Below are positions 10,130-22,391 of a DNA stretch of 64,000 bases, in pieces. The position numbers and the translations under genes were made by a program. The DNA comes from Crotalaria pallida. Lineage: Eukaryota; Streptophyta; Magnoliopsida; Fabales; Fabaceae. The notes beneath the pieces were generated by a model. It made no database searches. It worked only from the letters and a program-made list of their open reading frames with translations, and had not been told where the DNA came from. The stretch is taken from contig CM075656.1 in assembly GCA_037953625.1 (NCBI GenBank), positions 70,761,001 to 70,825,000 of the forward strand. The letters run 5' to 3'. How positions within the stretch are numbered: the stretch's first letter is position 1; each line of letters starts with the position of its first letter.

Positions 10130-12120
10130 ATAATCGGCCACGTCGGTCTTCAACTTCGGCCACCAAAATAACCACTTCAAATCTTGGTACATCTTTGTGG
10201 CACCTGGATGAAGACTCATCTTTGTCTTGTGGGCTTCTTCCATCAACTCTCTTCGGACTTCAAAGTCCATGGGGATGCAAACTCTGCCTCGAAATCGTAC
10301 GAGACCATCAGGTCCTTTAGTGAAGTCAGGTTCATCCTTGTCTCCGGCTCTTTCTAATAGCTTTTGGAGCTCTAGGTCGGCAGTCTGTCTTTCTTTAATG
10401 AAAGCCACAAAATCATTGGTTACCTGCAGCATTTCCAAGACAACACTGTTTTCCTTTTTCTGTATGCCGAGGTTAAGATCACTGAACTCTTGCATCAGCT
10501 GCATCTCTCGGACCATCATGTTGCTCAAGTGAAGACTCTTCCTGCTCAGTGCGTCGGCCACCACGTTGGCCTTTCCAGGATGATAGTGCAAGTTGAAATC
10601 ATAATCTTTCAAAAATTCCACCCATCTGCGCTGTCTCATATTGAGTTCCTTCTGGTCGAACAGATAGCCGAGACTCTTGTGGTCACTGAACACCTCGAAT
10701 TTCGTGCCATACAGGTAGTGTCTCCAAATCTTAAGGGCAAACACCACGGCTGCCAATTCGAGATCATGCGTAGGGTAGTTCTGCTCGTGTTGCCGAAGTT
10801 GTCTAGAGGCATAAGCCACCACCTTCCCTTGCTGCATCAGCACACAGCAAAGGCCCTGCTTTGAGGCGTCACAAAATACGTCAAAGGTTTTGGTCGGATC
10901 GGGCAAGATCAACACGGGCGAGCTCGTCAACCTTTTCTTTAGCTCTTGGAAGCTCCATTCGCACACCTCAGACCATTGGTAGGGTGCATCCTTCCGCGTT
11001 AACGAAGTCAACGGTAGAGCCAGTTTAGAGAATCCTTCAATGAATCTTCTGTAGTACCCTGCAAGACCGAGGAAACTCCTGATCTCAGTGACCGAGTCTG
11101 GTCTCTCCCACTTAAGTACCGCTTCCACCTTGGAGGGATCAACTGCTATACCTTGCTCGGATATCACATGTCCAAGGAAATGAACCTCGTTGAGCCAAAA
11201 GCTGCACTTAGAGAGCTTAGCGTAAAGATTCTTATCCTTCAAAACCTGCAACACCGTTCTCAGATGCTGCTCGTGCTCACTCGGATTTTGGGAGTAGATG
11301 AGGATATCGTCAATGAAAACTATCACAAACGAGTCCAGGTAAGGTCGGAAGATTCTATTCATGTAATCCATGAAGATAGCTGGGGCGTTGGTAAGTCCAA
11401 AGGGCATAACCACGTACTCAAAATGCCCATACCTTGATCGGAAGGCTGTCTTCGGAATGTCTTCTTCTCGGACTCGGATTTGGTGATATCCAGATCGGAG
11501 ATCTATCTTTGAAAATACCGACGCTCCCTTGAGTTGGTCCAATAAATCATCAATCCGAGGGAGGGGATATTTATTCTTCACCGTTACTGCGTTGAGCTTC
11601 CTATAGTCAGTGCACATTCTGAGACTACCATCTTTCTTTTTCACAAACAGGATTGGGGCTCCCTACGGCGATACGCTTGGTCGGATAAGCTTTTTGGCCA
11701 AAAGTTCTTCCAGCTCTTTCTTAAGCTCTTCTAACTCGGGGGGCGCCATTCTGTATAGAGCAATTGAGATCGGGCCAGTTCCCGGAGGAGGTCTATACTG
11801 AACTCTACTTCTCTATTCGGCGGTAAGCCAGGCATTTCGTCCGAGAAAACCTCAGGGAATTCTCCGACCACAGGAATTTTGTCTAAGGTTGGTTCCTCTG
11901 TTGTCTCTAACTTTGCAACAGAAGGGCCACTAAAGATTACGGTCTTTTCTCGGCAATCGAGTAAGACATGGTGTTGAGACATCCAGTCCATGCCAAGGAT
12001 AATATCTAGCTTGGTTAGAGGTAGACAAATTAAATTGACTTTAAATTCTTTGCCTAATACTTGGATAGGGCACTCTAGACACATTTTAGAAGTGATTACA
12101 GAAGAATTGGTTGGGGGTAG
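10130..12120 (-). pseudogene. Protease, RT, RNase H and integrase N-terminus of the chromovirus, broken
   Basis: Reading on the - strand: the C-terminal half of the protease domain (IILGMDWM) at 11731-12084, in a different frame from gag because of a small indel near 12105-12120. A second frameshift lies near 11789-11799, and a TAG at 11663-11665 replaces the tryptophan usually found in SPWGAP. From 11644 down the frame is open: reverse transcriptase with FIDD as the YxDD box, then RNase H with FCDAS, LELAAV and FSDHKS acidic residues, then the integrase zinc-finger histidines (HKTKMSLHPG). It ends at the copia-type insertion. The catalytic motifs survive but no continuous polyprotein can be made. 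Confidence 0.92.
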
Positions 12121-13369
12121 AAATGGATAGTTTGTAAGGCATTTCTACTGGGGATAGTTTTAGTCTATTCATACAGTCAAAGGAAATGAAAGAATGTGTG
12201 GCTCCACAGTCAAATAGCACGGCACATGGAATACTGTTTACTTGACAAGTACCTCGGATCAGTTCGTCAGCATCAGTCACTTCTTCACCATCCATAGTGT
12301 AAACTTTGCCCCTCTGCATAGGTCGGTTAATGCCAGTCTGATGAGCCTTGGTCACATTGACCTCTTCCTTCACAATATTCTCGGTACACCGAGCTGCAAA
12401 ATGGCTAGGCTTGCCACATCGGAAACAGGATCCTCTGGTTTTGCTCGGATCCAGATTCCAGCATTCCCCCCGGTGCTGCCTTCCACAATGTTGGCATATC
12501 GGATACGGGCCAGGGACAGTCACCATTTGACCACTACTCCTCGGAGCTGTTGACATTCTGGAGTTCGGATTCACATAGGGGGAAGATCTCTGGACAACTC
12601 CTTTTCCTCTGATCGGACCCACTCCTTTCTGTGCCGACTTGCTCCTCTTTCCGTCAGCTTTTCTCTTAAGCCCTTTCTCATAGGTGCTAGCCATGTTCAC
12701 CAGTTGCGAGAAATTGGCCACATTCTGATATTCGAATGCGAGCCGAATGTCGTCACGGAGACCAGACTCAAACTTGATGCACTTGGTACGCTCATCAGCA
12801 TCTCGGTAGCTTCCTGAATAACGGATCAAATCCTCGAACTGAGCGGCATATTCCCCAACGCTCAAGTTTCTCTGTTCCAGCTTGAGAAAAGCGAGCTCCT
12901 TCTCTCTCCTGACATCCTCGGGAAAGTACTTTCCGAGGAAGCGGGCTCGGAACAAATCCCAAGTGATGACCTCATTAGCCGCTTCCAGTCCTCGACTCTG
13001 TTGATCCCACCAGTGCTCGGCTTCATTAACCAGCACAAACTCGGCCAACCTCACCCTGTACTCATAGGGAGGTTGCAGAGATCGGAAGATCTTCTCAATG
13101 TCCTGGAGCCATATCTGAGCTCCATCTGGGTTATATCCTCCTTCGAACCGAGGTGGTTCGTTCTTCCTAAATCGGCTCATCCAGTCAATCTCGATCGGAG
13201 CCGGAGGTTGAGGCTGAAGGGCTGCAGCTGCAGCTGCTGCGGCCGCGGCGATGTTTTGAGCAAGGTTCTCAGCCTGATTCTGCTGAGCCTGCGCTTGGTT
13301 CTGCTGTAGTTGAACCAGAGTTTCCAACACAGCAGCAATTCGGTCGTTATCAGCTCGTCTCCCAGCCAT
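12086..13369 (-). CDS. Gag with start of protease, chromovirus
   Basis: 427 residues. Glutamine-rich start with an alanine run (41-50), the Ty3 retrotransposon gag domain at about 75-190 (WLQDIEKIF, EHWWDQ, FLGKYFPEDVRREKE), a basic linker, a CQHC motif at 292-303 and a CCHC knuckle CFRCGKPSHFAARC at 315-328. The protease flap region begins at about 380, with DCG at 387-389 where the family normally has D-S/T-G. The frame then runs out at a frameshift. Gag would assemble particles; the protease active-site change and the truncation suggest loss of processing. The start MAGRRADNDR is the first in-frame ATG downstream of the PBS. Confidence 0.9.
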   Translation of the reverse strand: MAGRRADNDRIAAVLETLVQLQQNQAQAQQNQAENLAQNIAAAAAAAAAALQPQPPAPIEIDWMSRFRKNEPPRFEGGYNPDGAQIWLQDIEKIFRSLQPPYEYRVRLAEFVLVNEAEHWWDQQSRGLEAANEVITWDLFRARFLGKYFPEDVRREKELAFLKLEQRNLSVGEYAAQFEDLIRYSGSYRDADERTKCIKFESGLRDDIRLAFEYQNVANFSQLVNMASTYEKGLKRKADGKRSKSAQKGVGPIRGKGVVQRSSPYVNPNSRMSTAPRSSGQMVTVPGPYPICQHCGRQHRGECWNLDPSKTRGSCFRCGKPSHFAARCTENIVKEEVNVTKAHQTGINRPMQRGKVYTMDGEEVTDADELIRGTCQVNSIPCAVLFDCGATHSFISFDCMNRLKLSPVEMPYKLSISTPNQFFCNHF

Positions 13370-13551
13370 GCTGCTCGGTCATGGAGAGAAAGCCAATTAA
13401 CCACCGGTTAATCAAGTAATTATGTATATATAAACATATATGCCCATGAGCTCTATAGTCTAACTTAAACTTATAAACTTTACTTATTTGTCACTCTCTT
13501 GGTGAGTAACCACTGGAGTCCTTTGTAACTCCAATAGGCCGAGGAGAAACT

Positions 13552-13563
13552 GCTCTGATACCA
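13552..13563 (-). other. Primer-binding site of the chromovirus
   Basis: The + strand shows GCTCTGATACCA, so the element strand reads TGGTATCAGAGC, complementary to initiator-Met tRNA, four bases from the 5' LTR. Confidence 0.9.
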
Positions 13564-13567
13564 AAAA

Positions 13568-16138
13568 TGTAACACCCTAAATAATAATTACCCTTAATTA
13601 CCCCAAAATTAGGATTTAAAATTTCTTTTAAGATGGATATGCTATTTGTCAAAATAATATTTCCTTTCATTAATAACAAAAACATCAGAGTTAATAAAGC
13701 GGAAGACTTAAATGCATCAAATACATAAAGTATAAGTTTAAATTCATTCAGTTCGGTCATTCAAAATACAATCAGTGTTTTAGCTCGGCCCAACTGGCCG
13801 AGATCCATCCACCTATCAGATTCTAATTAACTTACTCTCCCTGTGAGGGAGAGTGATCCTGCTCGGCCGGGGACTGCGTCTGCTCGGGCTCAGTACCTGA
13901 AAAATGGTAAGGAGGTGAGCATTACACAGAACTTAAATAAGCAGTTTCTAAAATGACATACCGAACTACCAAGCCAAACGCAAGTAGTCAAATAGCATAT
14001 AAATAACAAGTAGTCAAGCCCATATATTTCATGCATATATCAACATTAGCTCGGTTCACATACACACAATCTCATTTAACTCGGCTCACATCCTACCATC
14101 TCATCTAGCTCTGCTCACATTATAAACCAGTTTGCTCATTACCTACTAACTTTACCTCGGTCCCCATTCTCAATCACTATATCCTTCCCTGACTAATTAT
14201 ACCTCGGTTCACATTCTCTTACCTCGGATTACCATCACTATCTTGGTCATTACTCATTATTCCATTTTCACATAGTTTACAATCTTTTACTCTTCTCGGA
14301 TGCATACACCCAGTGCATGTCTTACACCATTTAGGTTGGATATTGGAGTGTCCATAACTGCGAGTACCCAGTACCCGTCTTACAGTTTCACATACCCAGT
14401 ATGCGTCTGACGCGATCAATGCACGCACCCAGTACGCGTCTTCTATGACCAGGAGCACTACCGTCGATCATTCTATGGGGTTAAGGAGAGTCCATAACTG
14501 CGAGCACCCAGTACCCGTCTTACAGCGGCGCATCTCGGCGACTTACGCGATCAATGCACGCACCCAGTACGCGTCTGCTATGACCAGGACCATTTCCCAC
14601 CGATTCCGTTCTCGGAATCCTGTGTGGATCATAACTGCGAGCACCCAGTACCCGTCTTACAGCTGCACATACCCAGTATGCGTCTGACGCGATCAAGGCA
14701 CGCACCCAGTACGCGTCTTCTATGACCCGATCACACAGCCATTTCTCTTTTATTCCTCTTGTCCTTTCAACCATTATTTAGCTCGGCCTCTCTCGGTTCG
14801 ACACTTGAATTTATTCCCCTTTACATTAATCTTATTATCTACTTAGCTCAGCCTCTCTCGGCTAAACCTAATAACCGGTCCCTCTTTCCATTAACTTTGT
14901 TCAGTCTCTGCCGTATTACTCTATCCCCTACTTTCCATCTCTACCATTTTCTCACACCCATTCCCGAAGTCACTCAGCTCGGCCACAGACATGGATCATA
15001 AATATCAAAGCTCATAAACATTTATACACAAAGTTCATAATCACTTATACAACAGCAACAACCATAAGAATAAAACACTCAACCAATCCATCATGTAAAT
15101 ACCAACATATAGCATATAACGATACCCATCCCTACTTCAAACTCAAGTTTCTAATTCGTTTATTATTTCCCTTTTTTCCCTTTTTTACCATTTCCTTTCT
15201 ACATTAACCTAGATCCATTCCCTAATCTAACACCCACTCTTAGTACCCTTTATGAACACCCTAGAAACCCAAACTCAAGTAGAGGTAACACTCACTCCTT
15301 ACCTCAAACCGTGAGAGATAAGAGTTGAGAGCTTGAGAATGACTTCCTTGGCCTAGACCTTGACCTTGTGAGCTTCACACCGCTCGAATCTGTGTCCTCC
15401 TTGCTGCCACCACAGCACCACCACGATCCAGGGACGCCGGAACAGGAGAGAACAGAGAGGAGGAGGGTTCCGTTTTGTGAAAAGAGAGGGAGAAGGAAAG
15501 TGTTGGGGTTTTGTTTGCTGAAGCTTTGGAGGAGGAAGAGAGAGATTCGTAGGAGGAAGAGAATGAGAAATGCAAAGTGTGATATGTGGTGTTTTGGGCC
15601 TTCTTTTATTTATTTAGGGAAAATATTTGTGTGGCCAAGATTCATTGGCTTCTTGGGGAAGCTAGAATGTGTGGACAGGATTTATTGGCTTCTTGAGGAA
15701 GTCATGAATAGTGCATTGAAAGGGACATAAAGCAATGATAGTGACATAAAGTGAAAGATAGTACCGTACGGGCGGTACGAAAACCAAAGAGTCAACAGCT
15801 CAACATGAGTTGGCATGAAAGAGCTAGGATGTGTAGGCTCGGGTACGTCGGCTAGGATACGTTGGCTCGGTTTGTAGGAACAGCAGTAGTCTGAGCTTCG
15901 TTCTCGGATATGACAATGGGTTTTACGTTGGATCCCCCCCTTTCAGCTCGGTTCATAAGCACACAATCTTATGTAGCTCGGCCGGGGTCGGGCCGAGGCC
16001 TTAATCTTACATCCTAGGTCGGCCTATGTTCATACTACCCTTCTAACCCTGTACAGTTTCTAAGGCTTAATCCTATCCTTAAATAGATATTTATATATTA
16101 AAATCATATTATTTAATATTGATTTTCGGGATGTTACA
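13568..16138 (-). repeat. 5' LTR of the chromovirus
   Basis: 2571 bp, the partner of 674-3244, with the minisatellite at about 14334-14730. It ends at 16138 and is followed by the TSD copy TGTGT at 16139-16143. Confidence 0.95.
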
Positions 16139-16143
16139 TGTGT

Positions 16144-16451
16144 GCGGCGAGTTTATGAGCTTTCATGAATTTCTTCTTTTATCTTTATTTTTCTTATTTC
16201 AATATGTGTAACTAAAACCCTCAGTTAGGAATGTGGTGGATTTGTATGGACAATTAGTTATGAAGTTACGAATTGATGTTTTCCATTTAAATCTATTGTT
16301 TGGTTGGGTGTTAATTACAATTCATGAACCTGATCAATTTATGTTTTGTTTTGGATCTCTAGTCCAACAAGAGACATCTGAGGATTAGAATAGGTTGTTC
16401 TTCCAAACTTTATAACCGCCTAGTTTGTAGACATACATCGAGGGTTTATAT
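16144..16451 (+). mobile_element. Athila-like 5' LTR, fragment 2
   Basis: GCGGCGAGTTTATGAGC continues the LTR interrupted at 673. Compared with the 3' LTR it lacks about 205 bp (equivalent to about 35093-35298). It ends at the TATAT target site of the solo LTR. Confidence 0.88.
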
Positions 16452-19400
16452 TGTAACACCCCAAAATTTTAATCTCTGATTAATGAAATGTTAATTATAA
16501 AATTTAATATAATTAATTATTTCCATTCTTAATCTTTGATTAAAATTCTGTGTTATAGGAAAGGTTTTGGAGGGAAAGTAAATAAAATTATTATTTTTCA
16601 AAAACTGGTCAAAACACTCGAGTATTTTCTCGACTACTCGAGTATTCTGGACAGAGTTGCACGAGTTAGTGCGTTTGGTGAGTCACCACCAACGATTCCC
16701 TCCCAATGACACGAACACTCTCTTCTCAACACATCAATGGCGTTGTGTCGCCATGCATGAACTTCCTTCTTGTCTATTTGAACTATCTAAACCGAGTTGT
16801 TGAGGAATTTTGGTAAAATTCGGATTTGTTGCTTAGGTTAGGGTTCTTGAATCGTTCTCTTCGACTCTCCCTCTGTGTTCTGATTCAAATCACAAACTAT
16901 ACACCAATACAAAGCTCACATCTCGAGCTTTGTATAGACACCAAATTCGTGAGCCGAGAGTGAGTGTGGAGGAAGAATTGAGGCTTGGAAGTGGAGCTTT
17001 TTTCTGTCAAGTTGATTCTGGAGCTTACTTTGATCCCTGATTTTGGTAAGCTCACGAGTTCTTTGAGTCTCAATTTGATTTCTATAGTTAGAACGTGTTG
17101 CATAGAGTTTAGAAATTCTAATTTCCCCAATTTCTATCTCTGTTTCATATGTCAACCAATTCCATTTTGGACCTCCACTCAAAACTGTCTTGCATGTGAT
17201 GCTTGAAGAGGTTTTGGTGCTGTGGAGCTTCTTCTTGCAAATTATCTTGTTGATTCACGTCTGAGAGATAAGGGGAAGTCTTTCTATTCACTAGATGGAG
17301 TTTAAATTTCATGATTTTCATTAGAGAGCCACCAAGAGGCTCTAAGGGCTTAGATTGAATAAGAAATTTGGTTTGGAGACCAACTCATGCTCTAAGGTTG
17401 TTTTGAGCAAGTTTCATATGATGCATGCAAGCTGTATTGAGCTTTATTTCACAAGTTTATTGAGTATTTTGCAATTTGGTATGTTAAGTTGTGAAATTGT
17501 AAGTTTTATGCATAAACTCTTGATTCTCTGTCAAATTTGTTAAATGATGAGTTGTAAGTTTTAAACATGTTCAATATGTGTTATATGAACTCTGTTGATC
17601 ATTGGATTGGACTAGAAATGGTTAGAATTGAAAATGGTATGTTAAAACCAAGTTTCCAGTCTGTTCTGTAAGAAAAGACTCGAGTACATGGCTTGATACT
17701 CGAGTGAAATTTCGGTAAAACAGTGTATTTTGTGTTAGAACACTCGAGTACCAGGCCCAGAACTCGAGTATTAACTGAGTCATGGGAACATTTTAAGGTA
17801 AACCACTCGAGTAATGCAGGAGTCATTCGAGTGTTCTGGAATTGATGAAGAACACTCGAGTACTCATGAATTACTCGAGTATCTTTATGAATCTGAAACC
17901 CAAATCCTCAGAAAGACATGAACAACTCGAGTAATTGAGAACTACTCGAGTAATCTGGTAATAATTGAAGAACACTCGAGTATTCTGAAGAACACTCGAG
18001 TAGTTTACCCAGAATATTAAAAACACCAATTTTAATTCAGAATCATTTGGTCAATGATTAAATAATAATAATCCAAGGGATATGGACTTAAAAGAAATTG
18101 ATTAATATAAGTATACCGTTTGGATGACGAGACGTTGATCGGGTGGCACGTTATATATATATTAACCAATTTCCTTTAAGTTTAAAAATAGTGCATTCAT
18201 TCTGGAGTTTGGATGATAGATCGTTTATCATGTTTTGATAACATGAGGAGGGCCTTTGTGAGCGCCAATTGACGGCTCGCTTGATGACACGTTATGGTTG
18301 ACGACGTGGTCGGATTGGTGGAATGCCGATATGGTTATACCGTTTGGATGACGGGACGTGCTCGGGTGGCATGGATTCCAAGCTTGTCGTGTACATTCTT
18401 GGTGAATGTACGAATGTTGTACACCTAGGAGTACAACGCACAGTTGAGTGCTGGACAAAGTAAAGGATGGACGTTAGAGAGTGACATAGAATGATGGAGA
18501 GAGGCTTGAGAGCTAATTTCATACATCATGCCACTCCACTCATTTAATCTAAAGTTGATAAATGAAACTAGTATGAGCGTCCTACTTGCATTCAATATCT
18601 GCTAAATGCTAAGTGTGATTGTTGTTTATTGTTGCATGCATATATCTTCACATTGTACATATATTTATGCTCTATTGATTATGTGTATAGAATTGCTTAC
18701 CCCTATGCCCTTGTAGGTGATGTCACGTTACATCGCTTGCATCGAGATCCGACCACTTCCTAGTGGCACATGGATCTACGAGGACCATCGCGCGGTGTTC
18801 GAGGGAGAGGTAGAGGTTACCTTCTACCACCCGAACCCGCTAATTCGATTTCGTCCTCGTAGGTTTAGGATTCCCATCATATACACTATGCACGTACCAC
18901 CTTTTTACACATATCATGGACCACCTCCCACATGACCAGCTCGCTCTTATCACAATTTCCGATTTCGACCTACCCGCTCACACCCTTTTTCTTCGAGGAG
19001 ACTCCCCCTTCTGATCCGAGGAGCCCAGTTAGGGTCTCACCTTCTCCTGACCCGGTACCCAGTGGTAGGGTACCTACTCCATCGGATGAGATCGAGGAGG
19101 ACCCCGTGAAGGACGAGAGTGGAGGCGAGCCAGTCGTTCATTCTACCGGGAGTCAGTGGAGGGACGATGATCCCTAGGTATGTGTGTATGATACATGATG
19201 AGGATCAGGGGATCCGATGTGGGGATGCTGTGGAGGAGATACTACTGCTGCTGCTGTTGATGATGATGTTTACTTCTGCTACCTGGAGACTGCTACTACT
19301 ATCACTACTACTACTACTGCTGCCAGATCTATGTGACCACCTCTAGAGTTTCATATTTTTGTGATGTATATTTTGTATATATATTTTGAGAACTCTAGGG

Positions 19401-19897
19401 TTATGGTTTTACTTTTGGTATAGATCTTTATGATGGACTTGTGTATGGATCTTGGAGATTTGACCATGGAACTATGTACTTTATGACTTACTTATAAATA
19501 TATGCATCTTACGTTTATCTTATAATTATGCATAGTTCCACTATTTCCGCTTACTCTAATTTAACTTATTAAAGGAATTCGGCTACGATAGAAATGTATG
19601 GTATCGGTTCCGCAAAACGAAAGAAAGGATGACATCGCTTAATTTCTATTATATGAATACGATTTCAAAGTACTGATGCTATCTAATTTATGAAAAAGTT
19701 TTAGAGTATGCCGAATTCAACACAATGTTTAAAATGATATGAACTATCCTCTCCAAGAATTCCATGTTTTGTTTGTGCACCCGCTTTTGAAAGAGAAAAT
19801 TTATTTCCACGTTTTCCAAATACTTACAAGTCCATATTTTATCCAAGTATTAGTATAATAAGTATATTAATTACTGGATTCTGAAAAGGGTGTCACA
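16452..19897. mobile_element. Solo LTR of a Ty3-type element, 3.4 kb
   Basis: Starts TGTAACACCC and ends GGGTGTCACA, with TATAT at 16447-16451 and 19898-19902. The intact Athila-like LTR copy at about 35570-35600 shows the empty site with one TATAT. No gag, pol or second LTR is present, so it is a solo LTR left by LTR-LTR recombination; its strand is not determined. Internal features: an array of ACTCGAGTA palindromes (16615-18005), a repeated ATACCGTTTGGATGACG motif at about 18111 and 18337, and short non-conserved frames at 18717-19346. The length fits Tekay-type LTRs, but the family is inferred. Confidence 0.85.
16615..18005. repeat. Dispersed array of ACTCGAGT palindromes
   Basis: About 14 copies of ACTCGAGT or one-base variants: two near 16617-16650 and about twelve between 17678 and 18003, often as NNACTCGAGTANN at 20-45 bp spacing. 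The 8-mer is a perfect palindrome. Spacing is irregular and the intervening DNA is not repeated, so this is not a simple satellite. Confidence 0.8.
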
Positions 19898-19902
19898 TAT
19901 AT

Positions 19903-19943
19903 GACTTTAATATTCTAGTGTGCTTAATTAGTGGTTATTCATA
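19903..19943 (+). mobile_element. Athila-like 5' LTR, fragment 3
   Basis: GACTTTAATATTCTAGTGTG through GGTTATTCATA matches 35580-35617 of the 3' LTR. It is interrupted at 19944 by the CACTA element. Confidence 0.8.
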
Positions 19944-19969
19944 CATTACAAAAAAAATCTTTATTGCAA

Positions 19970-20160
19970 CGACATTTTGCAATGACTTAAAAAAGTCGTT
20001 GCTAAAAACAGGTGTTTTGCAACGACTTAAAAATGTCGTAGCAGAAAACAGGTGTTTTGCAACGACTATAAATTGTTGCAAAACACTTGTTTTCTGCAAC
20101 GACATTTGTAAGTCATTGCAAAACACATATTTTCTGCAACAACATTATCGTTGCCAATAA
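19970..20160. repeat. Left subterminal repeats of the CACTA element
   Basis: Six to eight copies of TTGCAACGAC or variants in both orientations, some paired into hairpins with TTGTTGCAAAACA. They mirror the right-end array at 24845-25195. In this superfamily subterminal repeats bind transposase. Confidence 0.85.
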
Positions 20161-20284
20161 CATTAAATAATTTTTTTTATAAAAACTAAAAATTTAAATA
20201 GTTAAAAAAGGGTATAACTAAACCCATAACCCATCGGAATGAATGAATTGATAGATTAAATAGAGAGATATGCCATAGGGAGAG

Positions 20285-21820
20285 AGAAATTGGGATTCCT
20301 CTCAAATTAGTGTCGGCCACTAATCTCACCAACACCATGCTCTCCTGTCGCCACAGGCCTCTCTCTCCCCGCCGATCTCAGCCATCTGAGCCTCCTTCTC
20401 CATCTGCCGTCTCGTTCTTCTCTCCCTCCACGCAATCGCGTTCTTCTCTCCCTCCACACAACCGCGTTCTTCCTCCACTCGCCGTCCTCACTCACCTCAC
20501 GCAGTCGCGCTTCTTCTCCGGTCGTCCCTCACTCGCAATCGCGCCTCTCAGTCACGTCCCTCGCGCTTCTTCTCAGTTGCTCCACTTGCCGTCACCGCCC
20601 TCACTGGATAGGATCAATGATACGTACGAGTTCAACGGACCCTAGGTCGGTGCAACGAACCAAAGCTTTAATCGATCGTTGAGCGTTGCCACAAACATGA
20701 TAGCAAAGGTGAAATACCAAACCCTAATCCCTCTTAGATCCATTTCTTTTAACTTCTGATTTGAATATGTGTGATGCGGATCTTAACTATTCTGATGAGT
20801 TTTGGGTTGTAGAATTTGAAAGGGTTTGAGGTTTTTCGTTAGGGCGCGAAATTGGTTTGGAAAATCAAGATCTGGAATGAGTGTTTTCATTTTCAAGTTG
20901 AACAAATATAGCAAATTAAATTAAATGATTTATGATTTATTAAGAAAAGAATAATAAAGGAAAAAAAAGAAAATAGTGGAAACCTGTGTGTGATGTGAAA
21001 GTGGTTAAATCATCTTTTGCTATTATTGTTGTTGCTACTCTTGTTGGTCTCTATATCAAACCTGTCTCAAAAATTTGATAAGAGGTTATATCAAAAATTT
21101 GCTAAAGATGCTTCAAGTAGAGGAATGGGAGTAGAGGATTAATTTCTAAACTTGAATCTGCGTGGGATTAAAGAATAAAATAAAATAAAAAAGAGAGGAG
21201 AGCATGGTTGACCCGCTAGCCGATGAGTCTACACTTTGTATTATTGTTATTATACTCGTTTGGATTTTTTTAATGTTTTTGGAATACTTTGTTTGAAACT
21301 ATTGTTGGTATTCTAAGTTGTATTCAACATGTATTTTATGTATGATGCTAGACAGATGCTTTATCTATATCTTCTTTTTTTCTTCTTTTAGATTGATATC
21401 TTTGTTGGGGAGTAGTCAGGGCTTGTAAATTCTCAAATGATTTTTTTTATGTCCAATCCCAATGTATGATTTGAAAATTATTCAGTAAAGTTGGGAAACT
21501 TTAAATGTTTAGCGGTCCATTTCAATTTTATTTAACTTGATTTAAGTTCATAGGGCTATTTTTCATTTGAGTGATTGTACTATGAAAGGAATTTGTTTAT
21601 TTCAACTAAAATTGAGTATAATAAACTTCCACTACACTTTAGATATTCTGGATATGAAAAAGTCATACTCAAGCATGAGCAAGAGGTAACTATAACAAAT
21701 TTACTTGTCTTGAATTCTGGCCCTTTCAACAATTTTTTGATACTAATATCTTGACATCTGACTGCAGGCTGAACTTAAAGTATTGCAAGAAGCTATATTG
21801 TGGAGAAGATCACAAGGTGA
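20285..21820 (+). other. CACTA interior, possible captured leader and exon pieces
   Basis: Pyrimidine-rich coding-like sequence (20310-20645, rich in Ser, Pro and Arg codons) with no recognisable domain. A short exon-like block at about 21767-21815 is bracketed by TGACTGCAG and GTGAGT and would encode an alternation of Leu, Lys and Arg residues. Origin unknown; the remainder is AT-rich and intron-like. Confidence 0.35.
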
Positions 21821-22160
21821 GTATCTGCAATGTAAAGGGTTCCTGTTAAGTCTATTTAGGTCACTTTTCTGCATAACATGCTTAATATAAAGATGAGTAT
21901 ATGAACTTAAGCAGGTAGAAAGACAAGAATGAGGAATTAAGGATGCAAAAATCAAAATGGCTATGTTATATGTTGAGAAACCATTTATTGCGGTTTAAAT
22001 TGAATTCAAATTACTGCCTATATAATAGTTTCTTTCTTGGTTGCACATGAATGATAACATATCATATTTTTTTGTCTGAAGTATGATTCTGTGCTTTAGA
22101 AGAATTTATAGAGATATCATATTTGTTTTGAAATGGAATTGTGAGCAATTAATCTCTAGC

Positions 22161-22391
22161 TGTGTTTTCTCTCATTCGAGGTGCTTTGTTGTGCTTTCTC
22201 TCATTACTTTGAATGTGGGTATTGAATATGTCTTCCCATCTCTTGTTTTGTGCTGGAAGAAGAAAGTAGTTGTGTTTTCTCTCATCCGAGGTGCTTTGTT
22301 GTGCTTTGTTGTGCTTTCTCTCATTACTTTGAATGTGGGTATTGAATATGTCTTCCCATATCTTGTTCTGTGCTGGAAGCAGAAAGTAGGT
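22161..22391. repeat. Tandem duplication, about 110-bp unit
   Basis: Two copies beginning TGTGTTTTCTCTCAT at about 22161 and 22271. The second has an extra GCTTTGTTGT. Each includes TTGAATGTGGGTATTGAATA. Confidence 0.85.

Larger units (their letters stand above)
674..16138 (-). mobile_element. Complete Ty3/gypsy chromovirus (Tekay/Del-like), nested host
   Basis: A 15.5 kb LTR retrotransposon on the - strand, of which 5.7 kb is a younger insertion (4438-10129). Both LTRs are 2571 bp, start TGTAACA and end TGTTACA, and the element is flanked by TGTGT at 669-673 and 16139-16143. The initiator-Met PBS lies just inside the right LTR and the polypurine tract just inside the left LTR. The domain order on the - strand is gag, protease, RT, RNase H, integrase, chromodomain, which defines a chromovirus; the Tekay/Del assignment is inferred from gag style and LTR size. 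By hand I count about 20 differences between the LTRs (about 0.8 percent), so insertion is recent. Two frameshifts, two stops and the nested element make it non-autonomous now. Confidence 0.95.

Noticed and set aside
17670..18005. CRISPR-like or satellite array
   Set aside because: The repeat is an 8-9 bp palindrome at irregular spacing in plant nuclear DNA; neither spacer regularity nor cas genes.
18717..19346. Frames of 72-81 residues in the solo LTR
   Set aside because: No gag or pol motif; part of the long LTR.
20307..20645. Open frames on both strands near the left CACTA end
   Set aside because: Low-complexity Ser/Pro/Arg product without a domain; kept only as possible captured leader.
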